Shown: positions 23,157-32,291, counted from the first letter of the stretch. The stretch: DNA of 45,325 nucleotides from Halobiforma nitratireducens JCM 10879 (GCF_000337895.1 NZ_AOMA01000024.1:1-45325); one strand, 5' to 3'. Numbers and translations are program-made. Notes: generated by a model not told the origin, from the sequence alone.

Positions 23157-25148
23157 ATGCCGCTCGAGTTCGCGCCGACTCGGATCGCGCTGGTGGTCTC
23201 TCTCCTCGTCGCACTGGGGTATCTCTGGTACGCGGAAGGGAGAGGAAGGTGGGTAGCACTGGTCGAGGACCGTCTCCTCTACGGTGTCCCGTGGGGGACG
23301 CTGGTTACCGTCGCGATTCTGGTCGCGTTCTATGCCGTCGTACAGGGTGGAGTACGGAGCTGGAGCGAACCGCTGACGCTCCCGTTTATCACCTGGTCGT
23401 ACTTCTACCCTACCGGCCTGTTCACGGCGGGGTTCGCCCACGGAACGCCGGGTCATCTGGCCTCGAACACCGCAGGGACGCTCGCGTTGGCTCCGATCGC
23501 GGAGTACGCCTGGGGGCACTACCCGCCCTCGAGCGATCGGCGAACACGAACCGATGGCGGATCGAACGTCGCGGCCGACGGCGAAGGGACCAGTCTGCTC
23601 GCCCGCCCCTGGGTCCGCGCCGTCGTCGTCTTCCCGGCAGCCCTGCTCGTCGCTGCCGTCCTGACGGCCGTCTTCGCGCTCGGCCCGGGACTCGGGTTCT
23701 CCGGGGCCGTCTTCGCTATCGCCGGCTTTGCGGTCGTGAGCTATCCGCTGACGACGGTCGTCGCCGTCGTCGTCACCACTGCGCTCCAGACGCTATACCA
23801 GGCACTGACCCAGCCCGTCGTCCGGGAAACTCTCGAGGTCGGGCCGCCGAGCCCACCGGGCTGGGCAGGCGTTGGCTTCCAGGCGCACCTCCTCGGGTTC
23901 CTGCTCGGGGTTCTCGTCGGCATCGCGTTGCTCCGCCGACGGGGGCGATCGCCGGCCGGTGACCGTGTGTTCGTCGGCGTCGTGCTGTTCGGGATGGCCC
24001 AGTCGCTGTGGCTGCTCGTGCTCACCGGCGACGACGTCTTTTATCTCTACCAGGGGGCCGGGATCGTCATGCTGCTCGCGCTCGCAGTCGCGACGACCGT
24101 CGCGGTCGCCGGGAGTGACCGGCCGATCCCGCCGACGTTCTCGCGGCTGTCGCGACGGGTCCCTAGTCGGGAACAGCTCGCCAGGGGTTGGCTGCTCGTC
24201 CTCGCGGTCGTCTTCCTCGTGGGAATCGTCGGCGCGTTCCTCGACGATTTCTCGCCCGTGTTGACGATCGCGCCGCTCGCGGTGGTGGTCGCGCTCCTCG
24301 CCCTGCCGGCGCTGCCGGCGGTCGTCCCGGATCGCTGGCTCTCGAGTCCGGTCTCCCGCCGAGGTGTTGCGGTCGGGTGTCTCCTCGCGTTTACGGTCGT
24401 CGTCGTCGCTCCGAGCGTTCCGCTGAACCTCCTCGTGGTCGGGGACGACGCGGTTCCGGGCGACGGTGAGGTCGAAGTCGGCGGCTACGCCGTCACCTAC
24501 GAACAGAACGCGACCGCCGGACAGACGCCGGTGATCGATCCCGGCCCGATCCCCGATCCCGAGTTGGATGACGACGAAGAGGACGATTCCGAACCCGACG
24601 AACTCGAGGATGCGGCCGACGATCCCTTCGCCACCCAACAGAGCGGCGTGATCGTCGTCAATGACGACCGCGAAATCTGGACCGTCGGCGTCCGGGACTC
24701 GCTCCTCGAGCACGACCGCGAGGCGACGGTCGTCGTCGGCGGCATCGGCTGGCAGGAGACCGTCGCCGTCTCCCGAAGCGGCTGGGACGTGATCGGAAAC
24801 GAAAGCAGCTACGCGGTCGATCTCGAGACCGGGGCCGACGCCGTCGACGCCGATGGCGGGGAGGCGGTCCGGTCGTTCGCCTCGGAGCCGATCGAGGCCG
24901 AAGTCAGGGTCGACGGGCACACGATCGCTATCGAGCCCGGGGACGGGGCCGGCGACGCTTTCGAACTCCGCGTCGTGGCCGACGGCGAGGTCGTCGGTAC
25001 CGCCGACATCCCAGCCGTAAACGAGACCGCGACTGTCGGCGACCTCGAGTTCGACACCGAGGCGGTCGGCGATGTCGACCGACTGTACGCGAGCGCGGAC
25101 GCGACGGATACCGAGGCACTGATCGCCGAGCGCGAGACGGACGGGTAG
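23157..25148 (+). CDS. Rhomboid-family intramembrane serine protease with C-terminal extension
   Basis: The protein has 663 residues. The rhomboid domain (about residues 30-260) shows the HxxxxHxxxN-like segment FAHGTPGHLASNTAGT, the active-site serine motif LGFSGAVFA (Ser182) and the partner His244 in FQAHLLGFLLG. Rhomboids cut membrane proteins within the bilayer. Four or five further helices follow (residues 270-430). Then comes an acidic linker (DPELDDDEEDDSEPDELEDA) and a soluble beta-rich C-terminal domain of about 150 residues (GVIVVNDDREIWTVGVRDSL and on), probably extracellular. The extension is about as long as the protease domain itself, and its role is unknown. The dyad is intact, so activity is likely. 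Confidence 0.85.
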   Translation: MPLEFAPTRIALVVSLLVALGYLWYAEGRGRWVALVEDRLLYGVPWGTLVTVAILVAFYAVVQGGVRSWSEPLTLPFITWSYFYPTGLFTAGFAHGTPGHLASNTAGTLALAPIAEYAWGHYPPSSDRRTRTDGGSNVAADGEGTSLLARPWVRAVVVFPAALLVAAVLTAVFALGPGLGFSGAVFAIAGFAVVSYPLTTVVAVVVTTALQTLYQALTQPVVRETLEVGPPSPPGWAGVGFQAHLLGFLLGVLVGIALLRRRGRSPAGDRVFVGVVLFGMAQSLWLLVLTGDDVFYLYQGAGIVMLLALAVATTVAVAGSDRPIPPTFSRLSRRVPSREQLARGWLLVLAVVFLVGIVGAFLDDFSPVLTIAPLAVVVALLALPALPAVVPDRWLSSPVSRRGVAVGCLLAFTVVVVAPSVPLNLLVVGDDAVPGDGEVEVGGYAVTYEQNATAGQTPVIDPGPIPDPELDDDEEDDSEPDELEDAADDPFATQQSGVIVVNDDREIWTVGVRDSLLEHDREATVVVGGIGWQETVAVSRSGWDVIGNESSYAVDLETGADAVDADGGEAVRSFASEPIEAEVRVDGHTIAIEPGDGAGDAFELRVVADGEVVGTADIPAVNETATVGDLEFDTEAVGDVDRLYASADATDTEALIAERETDG

Positions 25149-25245
25149 TCTCGGAGTTTCTTTCTCGTACGCCTGGCCTCCCTTCGCGATTTCCATCGAC
25201 CCTTTCGCGAAAGTGGTGGTAGTTCGGCGTATACATCGACCGCCA

Positions 25246-25265
25246 CCCACCGCTAAAGGGGTGGG
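25246..25265. mobile_element. Solo IS200/IS605-like terminal hairpin
   Basis: CCCACC and GGTGGG arms flank GCTAAAGG. The GCTAAAG loop followed by GGATTCC is what I recall from ends of TnpB-carrying elements in haloarchaea. No tnpA or tnpB frame is nearby, so it would be a remnant or a minimal element. Confidence 0.4.
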
Positions 25266-25608
25266 ATTCCCCGAAAGGTGACGTTCTCTGGACGTTCGCG
25301 GGACTCACTGTTTCGATCGAGTTCGCTTGCATCGAGGTCTCCCTTCGAGATACGCAGTGGCCGATTCGGAGAGACCTTGATATCCTCCCCGCGAGGGTTT
25401 CTCCATCAAACGACGATTCACGAGGGTTCGAAACTGGCCGATCGAAATCGACGCGAGAAGCGACAACGGCCACTGGCTACGCGCTCCCGTAGGGCGGCCG
25501 TCCGACGGCTATCGACCGAGCGGCGAGACGGCTGCTCGAGGGCCGTTCCGACAACGAACCGTCCTCGGGGCAGACAGCGGCCCCGAACCACCCATCGACC
25601 CCCTTCGG

Positions 25609-25632
25609 TTCGAAATTCGAAATCCGATTTCG
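25609..25632. promoter_or_regulatory. Overlapping dyads upstream of carB
   Basis: TTCGA-N3-TCGAA (25609-25621) overlaps CGAAAT-CCG-ATTTCG (25618-25632). They lie 20-45 bases upstream of the carB TATA box, the usual place for an archaeal activator or repressor site. Arginine- or pyrimidine-responsive control is a guess. Confidence 0.4.
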
Positions 25633-25653
25633 AGATTCGTATTGTATCGTGGC

Positions 25654-25661
25654 CCTTATTA
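25654..25661 (+). promoter_or_regulatory. carB TATA-like box CCTTATTA
   Basis: It lies 31-38 bases before the carB ATG, in an AT-richer strip. Confidence 0.45.
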
Positions 25662-25691
25662 CGATGTGCGAACTCCGGACGAACAAGACCA

Positions 25692-28600
25692 ATGAGTACG
25701 GAGACAGACGACGCCGCAGGGGACGGGCGCAAGATCCTGCTTATCGGCAGCGGACCGATCCAGATCGGGCAGGCCGCGGAGTTCGACTACTCGGGGGCAC
25801 AGGCCTGTCGCGCACTTCAGGAGGAGGGCGCGGAGGTCGTGCTGGTCAACTCGAACCCCGCGACGATCATGACGGACCCGGAGATGGCAGACGAAGTCTA
25901 CATCGAGCCGATCACGACCGACGCCATCGCCGAGATCATCCGGGAAGAGAGCCCTGACGGCGTTATCGCCGGCCTTGGCGGTCAGACAGGCCTGAACGTC
26001 ACCGCCGAACTCGCCGAGGAAGGCGTTCTCGAGGAACACGACGTCGAGATCATGGGGACGCCGCTCGATACGATCTACGCGACCGAGGACCGGGACCTCT
26101 TCCGCCAGCGTATGGAGAAGATCGGTCAGCCCGTCCCGGGCTCGACGACCATCTCGCTCGAGGAGGGCGAGTCGGTCTCGGAACTGACCGAGGAAGACCT
26201 CGAGGAACGCGTCCAGGCTGCCGTCGACGAGGTCGGCGGCCTGCCGGTCATCGCCCGCACTACCTACACGCTCGGTGGCTCCGGGTCCGGCGTCGTCCAC
26301 GAGTTCGACGAACTCCTTCAGCGCGTCCGCAAAGGTCTTCGTCTCTCCCGGAACAGCGAAGTTCTCATCACCGAGTCCATCGCTGGCTGGGTCGAGTACG
26401 AGTACGAAGTCATGCGCGACGCCGACGACTCCTGTATCATCATCTGCAACATGGAGAACATCGACCCGATGGGCATCCATACGGGGGAGTCAACGGTCGT
26501 CACGCCCTCCCAGATCGTCCCCGACGAGGGCCACCAGGAGATGCGCACGGCAGCGCTCGAGGTCATCCGCGAACTCGGCATCCAGGGCGGCTGTAACATC
26601 CAGTTCGCCTGGCGCGACGACGGCACGCCGGGCGGCGAGTACCGCGTCGTCGAGGTCAATCCCCGCGTCTCCCGTTCCTCCGCACTCGCCTCGAAAGCGA
26701 CAGGCTACCCGATCGCCCGCGTGACCGCGAAGGTCGCCTTGGGCAAGCGCCTCCACGAGATCGAGAACGAAATTACCGGCGAGACGACCGCCGCCTTCGA
26801 GCCTGCGATCGACTACGTGGTTACGAAGGTCCCCCGGTGGCCCAAAGACAAGTTCGACGACGTCGACTTCGAGCTGACGACGGCGATGAAGTCGACGGGC
26901 GAGGCGATGGCTATCGGACGAAGCTTCGAGGAGTCGCTGCTGAAGGCGCTGCGTTCCTCGGAGTACGAACCCAGCGTCGACTGGGAGGAGGTAAGCGACG
27001 AGGAACTCGAGACACAGTATCTCGAGCGTCCCTCTCCGGATCGCCCGTACGCGATGTTCGAGGCGTTCGACCGCGGCTACACCACCGAGGAGGTCGTCGA
27101 ACTGACGGGTATCTTCGAGTGGTACACCGAACGCTACAGGCGCATCGCGGAGTCGACCCGCGCGGCTCAGGAAGGCGACTTCACCGAAGCCGCGATCGCC
27201 GGCTACACGAACGCCGCGATCGCTTCGGCGGCCGGCACCGACGTCGAGACCGTCGAACAGGAGGTCCCCGGGCGCTCGTACAAGCAGGTCGATACCTGTG
27301 CCGGCGAGTTCGAAGCCGAGACGCCGTACTACTACTCCGCACGCAAAAACGAGTTCGAGTCCGGGCCTCTCGAGGACGACGCCGTCGCGGGCGAACTCGA
27401 GGTCGACCCCGACGTAGAGAGCGTGATCGTCGTCGGCGGCGGCCCGATCCGCATCGGGCAGGGTGTGGAGTTCGACTACTGTTCGGTCCACGCGGTCCGC
27501 GCGCTTCGCGAACTCGGCATCGACGCCCACGTGATCAACAACAACCCCGAGACGGTCTCGACCGACTACGATACCTCCGACGGGCTGTTCTTCGAACCCA
27601 TCACCGCCGAAGAGGTCGCCGACGTCGCCGAAGCGACCGGCGCGGACGGCGTGATGGTTCAGTTCGGCGGCCAGACGTCGGTCAACGTCGGCGAGCCGCT
27701 CGAGGAGGAACTCGACCGTCGCGGCCTCGACTGTGAGATCATGGGTACCAGCGTCGAGGCCATGGACCTCGCGGAGGACCGTGACCGGTTCAACGCCCTG
27801 ATGGACGAACTGGGAATCGCCCAGCCCGACGGTGGGACGGCCTTCTCGAAAGAGCAAGCCCTCGAACTCGCCCACGAGATCGGCTACCCCGTGCTCGTTC
27901 GCCCCTCCTACGTGCTCGGTGGCCGCGCGATGGATGTCGTCTACGACGACGAGGAACTCGAGACCTACATCGAAGAGGCCGTCCGTGTCTCCCCGGAGAA
28001 ACCGATCCTGGTCGACGACTTCCTCGAGGACGCGATCGAACTCGACGTCGACGCCGTCGCCGACGGTCGTTCGACGCTGATCGGTGGCATCATGGAACAC
28101 ATCGAAAGCGCGGGCGTCCACTCCGGCGACTCGGCCTGTATGATCCCGCCACGCTCGCTCGACGAGGATACCCTCGAGCGCGTCCGCGAGGTCACCGAGG
28201 ACATCGCCGCGGCCCTGAAGACGAAGGGGCTGTTGAACGTCCAACTCGCCGTTCGTGACGGCGAAGTCTATGTGCTCGAGGCCAACCCACGCTCCTCGCG
28301 TACCGTTCCGTTCGTCTCGAAGGCGACCGGCATTCCGATCGCGAAACTCGCGGCGAAAGTCATGGCCGGCGAGACGCTGCACAGTCTCGGAGCGCAAGAG
28401 CAGATTCCGGAACACACCTCGATCAAGGAGGTCGTCCTCCCGTTCGACCGCCTGCCGGGCTCGGACCCGCGTCTCGGCCCCGAGATGAAGTCCACCGGCG
28501 AAGTGATGGGGACGGCAAGCGACTTCGGCACGGCCTACTGGAAAGCCCAGCAGGCCGCCCACAACGCGATCAGCGAGGGAACGGCGGTCGTGGACCTAGA

Positions 28601-28868
28601 CGTCGACGGCTTCGAGGACCACTTCGATGTCGCGGAGTTCGACGACGTGCCACAGGCGATCCGCGAAGGCAAAGTCGACTTCGTGGTCAGTCGCGACCGT
28701 GACTCGCTCGAGATGGCTGTCGAAGAGGAGATTCCGTACCTCTCGACGGAAGCCGCCGCCCAGGCCTACGTCGAAGCTCTCGAGAGCTTCGGCGGGAACC
28801 TCGAGGTCGACTGCGTGAGCGACCGTCCGAAACGCATCGCGACCTGGGGCGGCGACGGCAACGAGTAA
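25692..28868 (+). CDS. carB: Carbamoyl-phosphate synthase large subunit
   Basis: The 1058-residue subunit makes carbamoyl phosphate from bicarbonate, ATP and ammonia delivered by CarA, for arginine and pyrimidine synthesis. It has the two homologous halves: KILLIGSGPIQIGQAAEFDY opens the first and VIVVGGGPIRIGQGVEFDYC the second. Each half has an ATP-grasp domain (RTTYTLGGSGSGVV; RPSYVLGGRAMDVV). The C-terminal allosteric domain is after about residue 930 (KSTGEVMGTASDFGTAYWKA on). The length is normal. The ATG at 25692 fits the family; the open frame upstream is not family sequence. carA is not in this window. Repeat-end hairpins flank the gene on both sides. Confidence 0.97.
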   Translation: MSTETDDAAGDGRKILLIGSGPIQIGQAAEFDYSGAQACRALQEEGAEVVLVNSNPATIMTDPEMADEVYIEPITTDAIAEIIREESPDGVIAGLGGQTGLNVTAELAEEGVLEEHDVEIMGTPLDTIYATEDRDLFRQRMEKIGQPVPGSTTISLEEGESVSELTEEDLEERVQAAVDEVGGLPVIARTTYTLGGSGSGVVHEFDELLQRVRKGLRLSRNSEVLITESIAGWVEYEYEVMRDADDSCIIICNMENIDPMGIHTGESTVVTPSQIVPDEGHQEMRTAALEVIRELGIQGGCNIQFAWRDDGTPGGEYRVVEVNPRVSRSSALASKATGYPIARVTAKVALGKRLHEIENEITGETTAAFEPAIDYVVTKVPRWPKDKFDDVDFELTTAMKSTGEAMAIGRSFEESLLKALRSSEYEPSVDWEEVSDEELETQYLERPSPDRPYAMFEAFDRGYTTEEVVELTGIFEWYTERYRRIAESTRAAQEGDFTEAAIAGYTNAAIASAAGTDVETVEQEVPGRSYKQVDTCAGEFEAETPYYYSARKNEFESGPLEDDAVAGELEVDPDVESVIVVGGGPIRIGQGVEFDYCSVHAVRALRELGIDAHVINNNPETVSTDYDTSDGLFFEPITAEEVADVAEATGADGVMVQFGGQTSVNVGEPLEEELDRRGLDCEIMGTSVEAMDLAEDRDRFNALMDELGIAQPDGGTAFSKEQALELAHEIGYPVLVRPSYVLGGRAMDVVYDDEELETYIEEAVRVSPEKPILVDDFLEDAIELDVDAVADGRSTLIGGIMEHIESAGVHSGDSACMIPPRSLDEDTLERVREVTEDIAAALKTKGLLNVQLAVRDGEVYVLEANPRSSRTVPFVSKATGIPIAKLAAKVMAGETLHSLGAQEQIPEHTSIKEVVLPFDRLPGSDPRLGPEMKSTGEVMGTASDFGTAYWKAQQAAHNAISEGTAVVDLDVDGFEDHFDVAEFDDVPQAIREGKVDFVVSRDRDSLEMAVEEEIPYLSTEAAAQAYVEALESFGGNLEVDCVSDRPKRIATWGGDGNE

Positions 28869-29032
28869 CCTGAATCGACAGCGAGACGCTCGACTCTGGG
28901 TCGGTCGCGATCGATCGACCGTTTCCTGTGTGTTCTCTCCGTCTATCCTGAACTCCGAGTAGACTGTCGCACCGGGCTTACGCGATTCACGCCCGCCGTG
29001 AACGGCGGGATTCTCTCGCTGAATCAAGATAG
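28869..29032. other. Intergenic strip between carB and a gene remnant
   Basis: No gene is seen. It contains the terminal-type hairpin at 28992-29009 and leads straight into the sulfurtransferase remnant. Confidence 0.4.
28992..29009. mobile_element. IS200/IS605-like terminal hairpin next to a truncated gene
   Basis: CCCGCCGT-GA-ACGGCGGG is a perfect 8-base hairpin followed by ATTCTCTCGCTGAAT, a form I recall from right ends of haloarchaeal IS200/IS605 (IS1341-type) elements. Coding similarity to a sulfurtransferase begins about 25 bases beyond it, as expected if an element inserted in that gene and then was lost. Confidence 0.5.
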
Positions 29033-29161
29033 CTCGGCTGGGAGACGGTCCGCAACTACGAAGGAAGCTGGCACGATTGGGGGGCACTTAGCGAGGACGA
29101 CGGCTACTACTACTACACGTCCGGGAAGGGGACCGGCGACGTAATCGATGTCTTCGACTGA
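29033..29161 (+). pseudogene. Sulfurtransferase (rhodanese) C-terminal remnant
   Basis: The plus-strand frame after a TAG at 29030 reads LGWETVRNYEGSWHDWGALS, then DDGYYYYTSG...VIDVFD and a TGA. VRNY-GSW--WG is the conserved C-terminus of haloarchaeal thiosulfate sulfurtransferases (rhodanese fold). Only 42 codons remain. There is no start codon and the catalytic cysteine domain is absent. The sequence upstream is the IS-like hairpin and carB. It is almost surely a dead fragment. Confidence 0.7.
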
Positions 29162-29206
29162 TCGATGTGGCCGGCCGACGCGACCGGGCGGTGATCGTGT
29201 TCTGGT

Positions 29207-30874
29207 TTACTCGAGGGCGTACCAGTCGAACCGTTCGACCGCGTACTTGTACGCGACGGGCGGTGCCGCGAGGCCGACGAGGAGGACCACCCACGCGGCG
29301 GTTTCGATCCCGTCGGCGGACGCCGCGGCGGCCGTCGGCAACGGCGTCGCCGCGAGTAGGGCGGCCGAAATCTCGGCGATCGCTCCCGCCGTGTCGGTAT
29401 AGAGGATGCCGGCCGCACCGGCCGGGAAGACGATTCCCGACGTGTAGACTACGAACGCAGACTTGCTCGGCATCACCGCCTCGCGGTTGTTCGTCACTTT
29501 GACGCTGCCGAACCGGGGAAACGCGGAACCGATCCCGACCGCCAGCGCGGGCGCAGCGACGGCCCCGACTACGGCTCCGACGAGCAACGCCGTAGTCGCC
29601 CCCGCCGAGAGCGGGCTCGCAACGCCTGCACCGAAGGCGACGACGACTGCGAGGGGGACACCGACGACCGTTCCGGCGAGTATCCGGCCGCGGATCGCGT
29701 CTCGGCCGGAGATCGTCGACGTGAGGACCGCGGGCAACGCCTGACCGAGATCGCCAAGCGGGTTGAGCGTAAAGAGGACGCCGGTTCCCCAGACGACGTA
29801 CAGACAAAACAGGACGGCCACGTAGGAGGGGAGGTGGCCGGCCTGGATCACGTCCTGGACGAAAAACAGCGCGCCGAACAACGGGTAGGCCGCGTACGCG
29901 AGCCGGATCGGTGCGCGTCGCGTCCGACGGATCGCCGTCAGCGCCACGGTCCCGGCCGGTCGTGAGACGGTGCGTGAGAGGCCACGCTCGAGCCGACTCG
30001 AGGACGAATCGGACCGTGAGACGGTGCTATCGCCGGTGCGGGCTGGGTCGGCGAACCAGTGGATGCGTGCGGAGGGGACGGCCGCGGCGATGGCGAGCGC
30101 GCCGACGGCCGGCGCGGCGATTACGGCGGCGACCGCGGTGAGACTCGAGGCGCTCACGTTCGGGACGGCGAGCAAGAGCAGATGTCCGGGCCAGCCGAGC
30201 GGTCCGTCGCCGAGCAACGCGAACAGTTCGGCGGTGAGTACGTCGAACCAGCCAGTCGCGATCGAGCCGAAGTACGCGAACGCGAGCCCGGCAAGCAGCG
30301 GCGTTCGAAACCGGGCGATGGGTTCGTAGACGATGATCAGGTGCCGAAACCAGAGCCCGAGGAGGAAACCGACGGGGACTGCAGCGACCAGCAAGACGAG
30401 CGTGAGTACCGGCGCGACGAGAACCGGCAGGACGGTCCCGGCACCGGCGGCGAACGCGGCGGCAACGACAGTCGCGGGGAGCAGGAACCAGGGTGCAAAG
30501 AGGAGGATTTCGGCGGTGACTACGCCGACGACGACGTTTCGGAGCCGCGTCGAGAGCAGGAGACAGGCCGGTTCGTCGACGTTCGCGGTCGTCGTCACCG
30601 TTCGGATCGCAGCCATCAGTACCAGGAACAACCACACGAGTGCCACGCCGCCGGTCGCGACGTCGGTCGCGAAGGCGATGTCCGCAGCGTCGAACTCGCC
30701 GGCAGCGACGCTCTCGCCGAGTGCGGGCAACAGGAAGAGCGCGACCGCCGTGATCGGCCCGAGTGCCAGGAGCGCAATCGCGACCAGCACCAGCAGCTTC
30801 GTTCGATCGCCGGCGACGGTTCGGAGCGTGCGGCGACACTCCGTACGAGCGACGGCGACAGCGGGGCCGTTCAC
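29207..30874 (-). CDS. ABC-2-type transporter permease (exporter, large)
   Basis: This 555-residue integral membrane protein has about twelve hydrophobic segments, among them LLVLVAIALLALGPITAVAL, VALVWLFLVLMAAIRTVTTT, VAPVLTLVLLVAAVPVGFLL and APALAVGIGSAFPRFGSVKV. A hydrophilic middle (SDSSSSRLERGLSRTVSRPA) separates two halves. It is probably the permease of the divergent ATPase at 31088, forming an exporter of unknown substrate. The start is a GTG at 30874; no ATG fits. It is Ala/Val-rich, as usual for haloarchaeal permeases, and the family is inferred from this pattern and the neighbour. Confidence 0.78.
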   Translation of the reverse strand: MNGPAVAVARTECRRTLRTVAGDRTKLLVLVAIALLALGPITAVALFLLPALGESVAAGEFDAADIAFATDVATGGVALVWLFLVLMAAIRTVTTTANVDEPACLLLSTRLRNVVVGVVTAEILLFAPWFLLPATVVAAAFAAGAGTVLPVLVAPVLTLVLLVAAVPVGFLLGLWFRHLIIVYEPIARFRTPLLAGLAFAYFGSIATGWFDVLTAELFALLGDGPLGWPGHLLLLAVPNVSASSLTAVAAVIAAPAVGALAIAAAVPSARIHWFADPARTGDSTVSRSDSSSSRLERGLSRTVSRPAGTVALTAIRRTRRAPIRLAYAAYPLFGALFFVQDVIQAGHLPSYVAVLFCLYVVWGTGVLFTLNPLGDLGQALPAVLTSTISGRDAIRGRILAGTVVGVPLAVVVAFGAGVASPLSAGATTALLVGAVVGAVAAPALAVGIGSAFPRFGSVKVTNNREAVMPSKSAFVVYTSGIVFPAGAAGILYTDTAGAIAEISAALLAATPLPTAAAASADGIETAAWVVLLVGLAAPPVAYKYAVERFDWYALE

Positions 30875-31056
30875 CGCCGATCACCGCCAGCGAGTCGGCG
30901 CGAAAGGGGACGTTCGGGGACCGGTTGCATACCCGATAGCGCGTCACGACGGCAGTAAACGTTTTGGATCGCTGTCACTAACTCGAGGAAAACCGTGAGC
31001 AGGTAGATTCCTCGAGCGACGATGGGACAGTCGCCGCTCTTGACAGCGAAGTAACG

Positions 31057-31065
31057 CCTTTAACT
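31057..31065 (+). promoter_or_regulatory. TATA-like box CCTTTAACT
   Basis: It lies 23-31 bases before the ATPase ATG, so a leaderless transcript is likely. Confidence 0.45.
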
Positions 31066-31087
31066 ACTGGGGATCGAAACGGACCGT

Positions 31088-31921
31088 ATGACCGCCGCCC
31101 AACCCGACGCCCTCGCTATCGAAACGGCCGGACTGACGAAGCGATACGGCGAGACGACCGCCGTCAAGGGGCTCGATCTCGAGGTCGAGCGTGGAACCGT
31201 CTACGGTTTCCTCGGCCCCAACGGCGCGGGAAAGACGACGACGATGCGCATGTTGACGACGCTGACCCGGCCCACGTCGGGAACGGCTCGCGTGGCCGGC
31301 CACTCGATCGCCGACCGGGAGGCAGTCACCCCCCACATCGGCTACCTCCCCGAAGAACCGCCCGTCTACGACGAACTCAGCGGCCGCGAACAACTCGAGT
31401 ACGCCGCGGGGCTGCGTGACCTCCCGGAAGACGAGGTCGACGGGCGTATCGAATCGCTGCTAGAACGGTTCGATCTGCTGTCCGACGCCGACAAACGCAT
31501 CGGGGAGTACTCGAAAGGGATGCGTCAGAAAGTCGGCGTCATTCAGGCGGTCCTCCACGAACCGGCCGTCGCCTTCCTCGACGAGCCGACGAGCGGGCTC
31601 GATCCCCGCGCCGCGCGAACGATGCGGGATACGATCGCCGACCTCGCCGATCAAGAGATGACGATCTTCCTCTCGACGCACATTCTGCCGGTCGTCGACG
31701 AACTGGCCGATGAGATCGGCGTCCTCCACGACGGCGAACTGGTCGCCGAGGGGGAACCGGAAACACTGAAGTCCCGCGCGGAGACCGGTGACGCGCGCAG
31801 TCTCGAGGACGCGTTCCTCGAGGTGACCCGGGAGTCGCCGGAGTCGGGATCGGGGCCGGGGTCGGGATCGGAACCGTCACGAAACCCCGGCGATGCGGCG
31901 GCGAACTCCTCGCTCGAGTGA
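31088..31921 (+). CDS. ABC transporter ATP-binding protein (ABC-2/CcmA-type)
   Basis: The 277-residue ATPase has Walker A GPNGAGKTTTMRMLTTLTRP, the Q-loop region with IGYLPEEPPVYDELSGREQL, a signature EYSKGMRQKVGVIQA (degenerate, as in CcmA/drug-export types), Walker B VAFLDEPTSGLDPR and the H-loop FLSTHILPVVDELAD. It powers export with the permease encoded divergently, 213 bases away. The C-terminal 30 residues are a Ser/Gly/Pro/Glu tail (ESPESGSGPGSGSEPSRNPG) encoded by a simple repeat, which is not part of the family domain. Confidence 0.92.
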   Translation: MTAAQPDALAIETAGLTKRYGETTAVKGLDLEVERGTVYGFLGPNGAGKTTTMRMLTTLTRPTSGTARVAGHSIADREAVTPHIGYLPEEPPVYDELSGREQLEYAAGLRDLPEDEVDGRIESLLERFDLLSDADKRIGEYSKGMRQKVGVIQAVLHEPAVAFLDEPTSGLDPRAARTMRDTIADLADQEMTIFLSTHILPVVDELADEIGVLHDGELVAEGEPETLKSRAETGDARSLEDAFLEVTRESPESGSGPGSGSEPSRNPGDAAANSSLE

Positions 31922-31945
31922 TCGTGGGAGCGAACGTGGACGGCC

Positions 31946-32010
31946 GTGGACGTAGACACGGGCGTGGACGTAGACACGGGCGTGGACGTAGACACGGACA
32001 CGGACACGAA
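31946..32010 (+). repeat. 18-base tandem repeat (three units) plus degenerate hexamers
   Basis: The unit GTGGACGTAGACACGGGC occurs at 31946, 31964 and 31982 (last copy with AC for GC at the end), followed by ACGGAC/ACGAAC hexamers. The array directly follows the ATPase stop and is probably length-variable. Confidence 0.85.
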
Positions 32011-32103
32011 CACGGACGCAGATAGACAGGTGAAACAGACCAGCGCGGCGGCTCGTGACCGTACGGAAATCGAAATATCCGTGACTGACCGACTCGGAGC
32101 TAG

Positions 32104-32122
32104 GCGGGAGCGAAGCTCCCGC
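32104..32122. repeat. Perfect hairpin GCGGGAGC-GAA-GCTCCCGC
   Basis: An 8-base stem with a GAA loop, strong in RNA. It could terminate the ATPase transcript or be a dispersed palindromic repeat. No T-run follows. Confidence 0.4.
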
Positions 32123-32277
32123 GAGGCCAGCGGGACGGAGTCGCGCCAGAATTCGCGAGGGCCGCGAAATCCTTGCTCTCGCTCGATGACGAGAGATGCC
32201 GTCTTTCGAGCCACTTGACACCGGGGCAGTTCACCCGCACTTGCCTCGCGACCCACGGAAGCCCCCCACCTTCGTGT

Positions 32278-32291
32278 CCCTTCGTGAAGGG
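32278..32291. repeat. Perfect hairpin CCCTTC-GT-GAAGGG
   Basis: A 6-base stem 37 bases upstream of the next start codon, overlapping the place where the core promoter should be. Confidence 0.35.

Larger units (their letters stand above)
25149..25691. other. Long intergenic region before carB with possible IS200/IS605 end remnants
   Basis: No gene is supported in these 543 bases. A hairpin at 25246-25265 (CCCACC, loop GCTAAAGG, GGTGGG, then GATTCC) looks like the terminal hairpins of haloarchaeal IS200/IS605-type elements. A second weaker one (TATCCTCCCCGCGAGG) is at 25381-25396. T-rich GTTTCTTTCTC at 25157-25167 may end the rhomboid transcript. The carB operator and promoter candidates are listed separately. 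Confidence 0.5.

Noticed and set aside
26490-28562. 690-residue open frame on the minus strand inside carB
   Set aside because: It is the complement of carB in a high-GC genome, where antisense frames stay open. Its composition (Arg/Val/Asp/Gly/Leu-rich, no domain) is that of a mirror frame, and carB is unquestionable.
31946-32218. Possible 90-residue gene over the 18-base repeats
   Set aside because: The sequence is Asp/Val/Thr repeat followed by Arg/Ser-rich filler over hairpins; no family likeness, and the start lies in the repeat.
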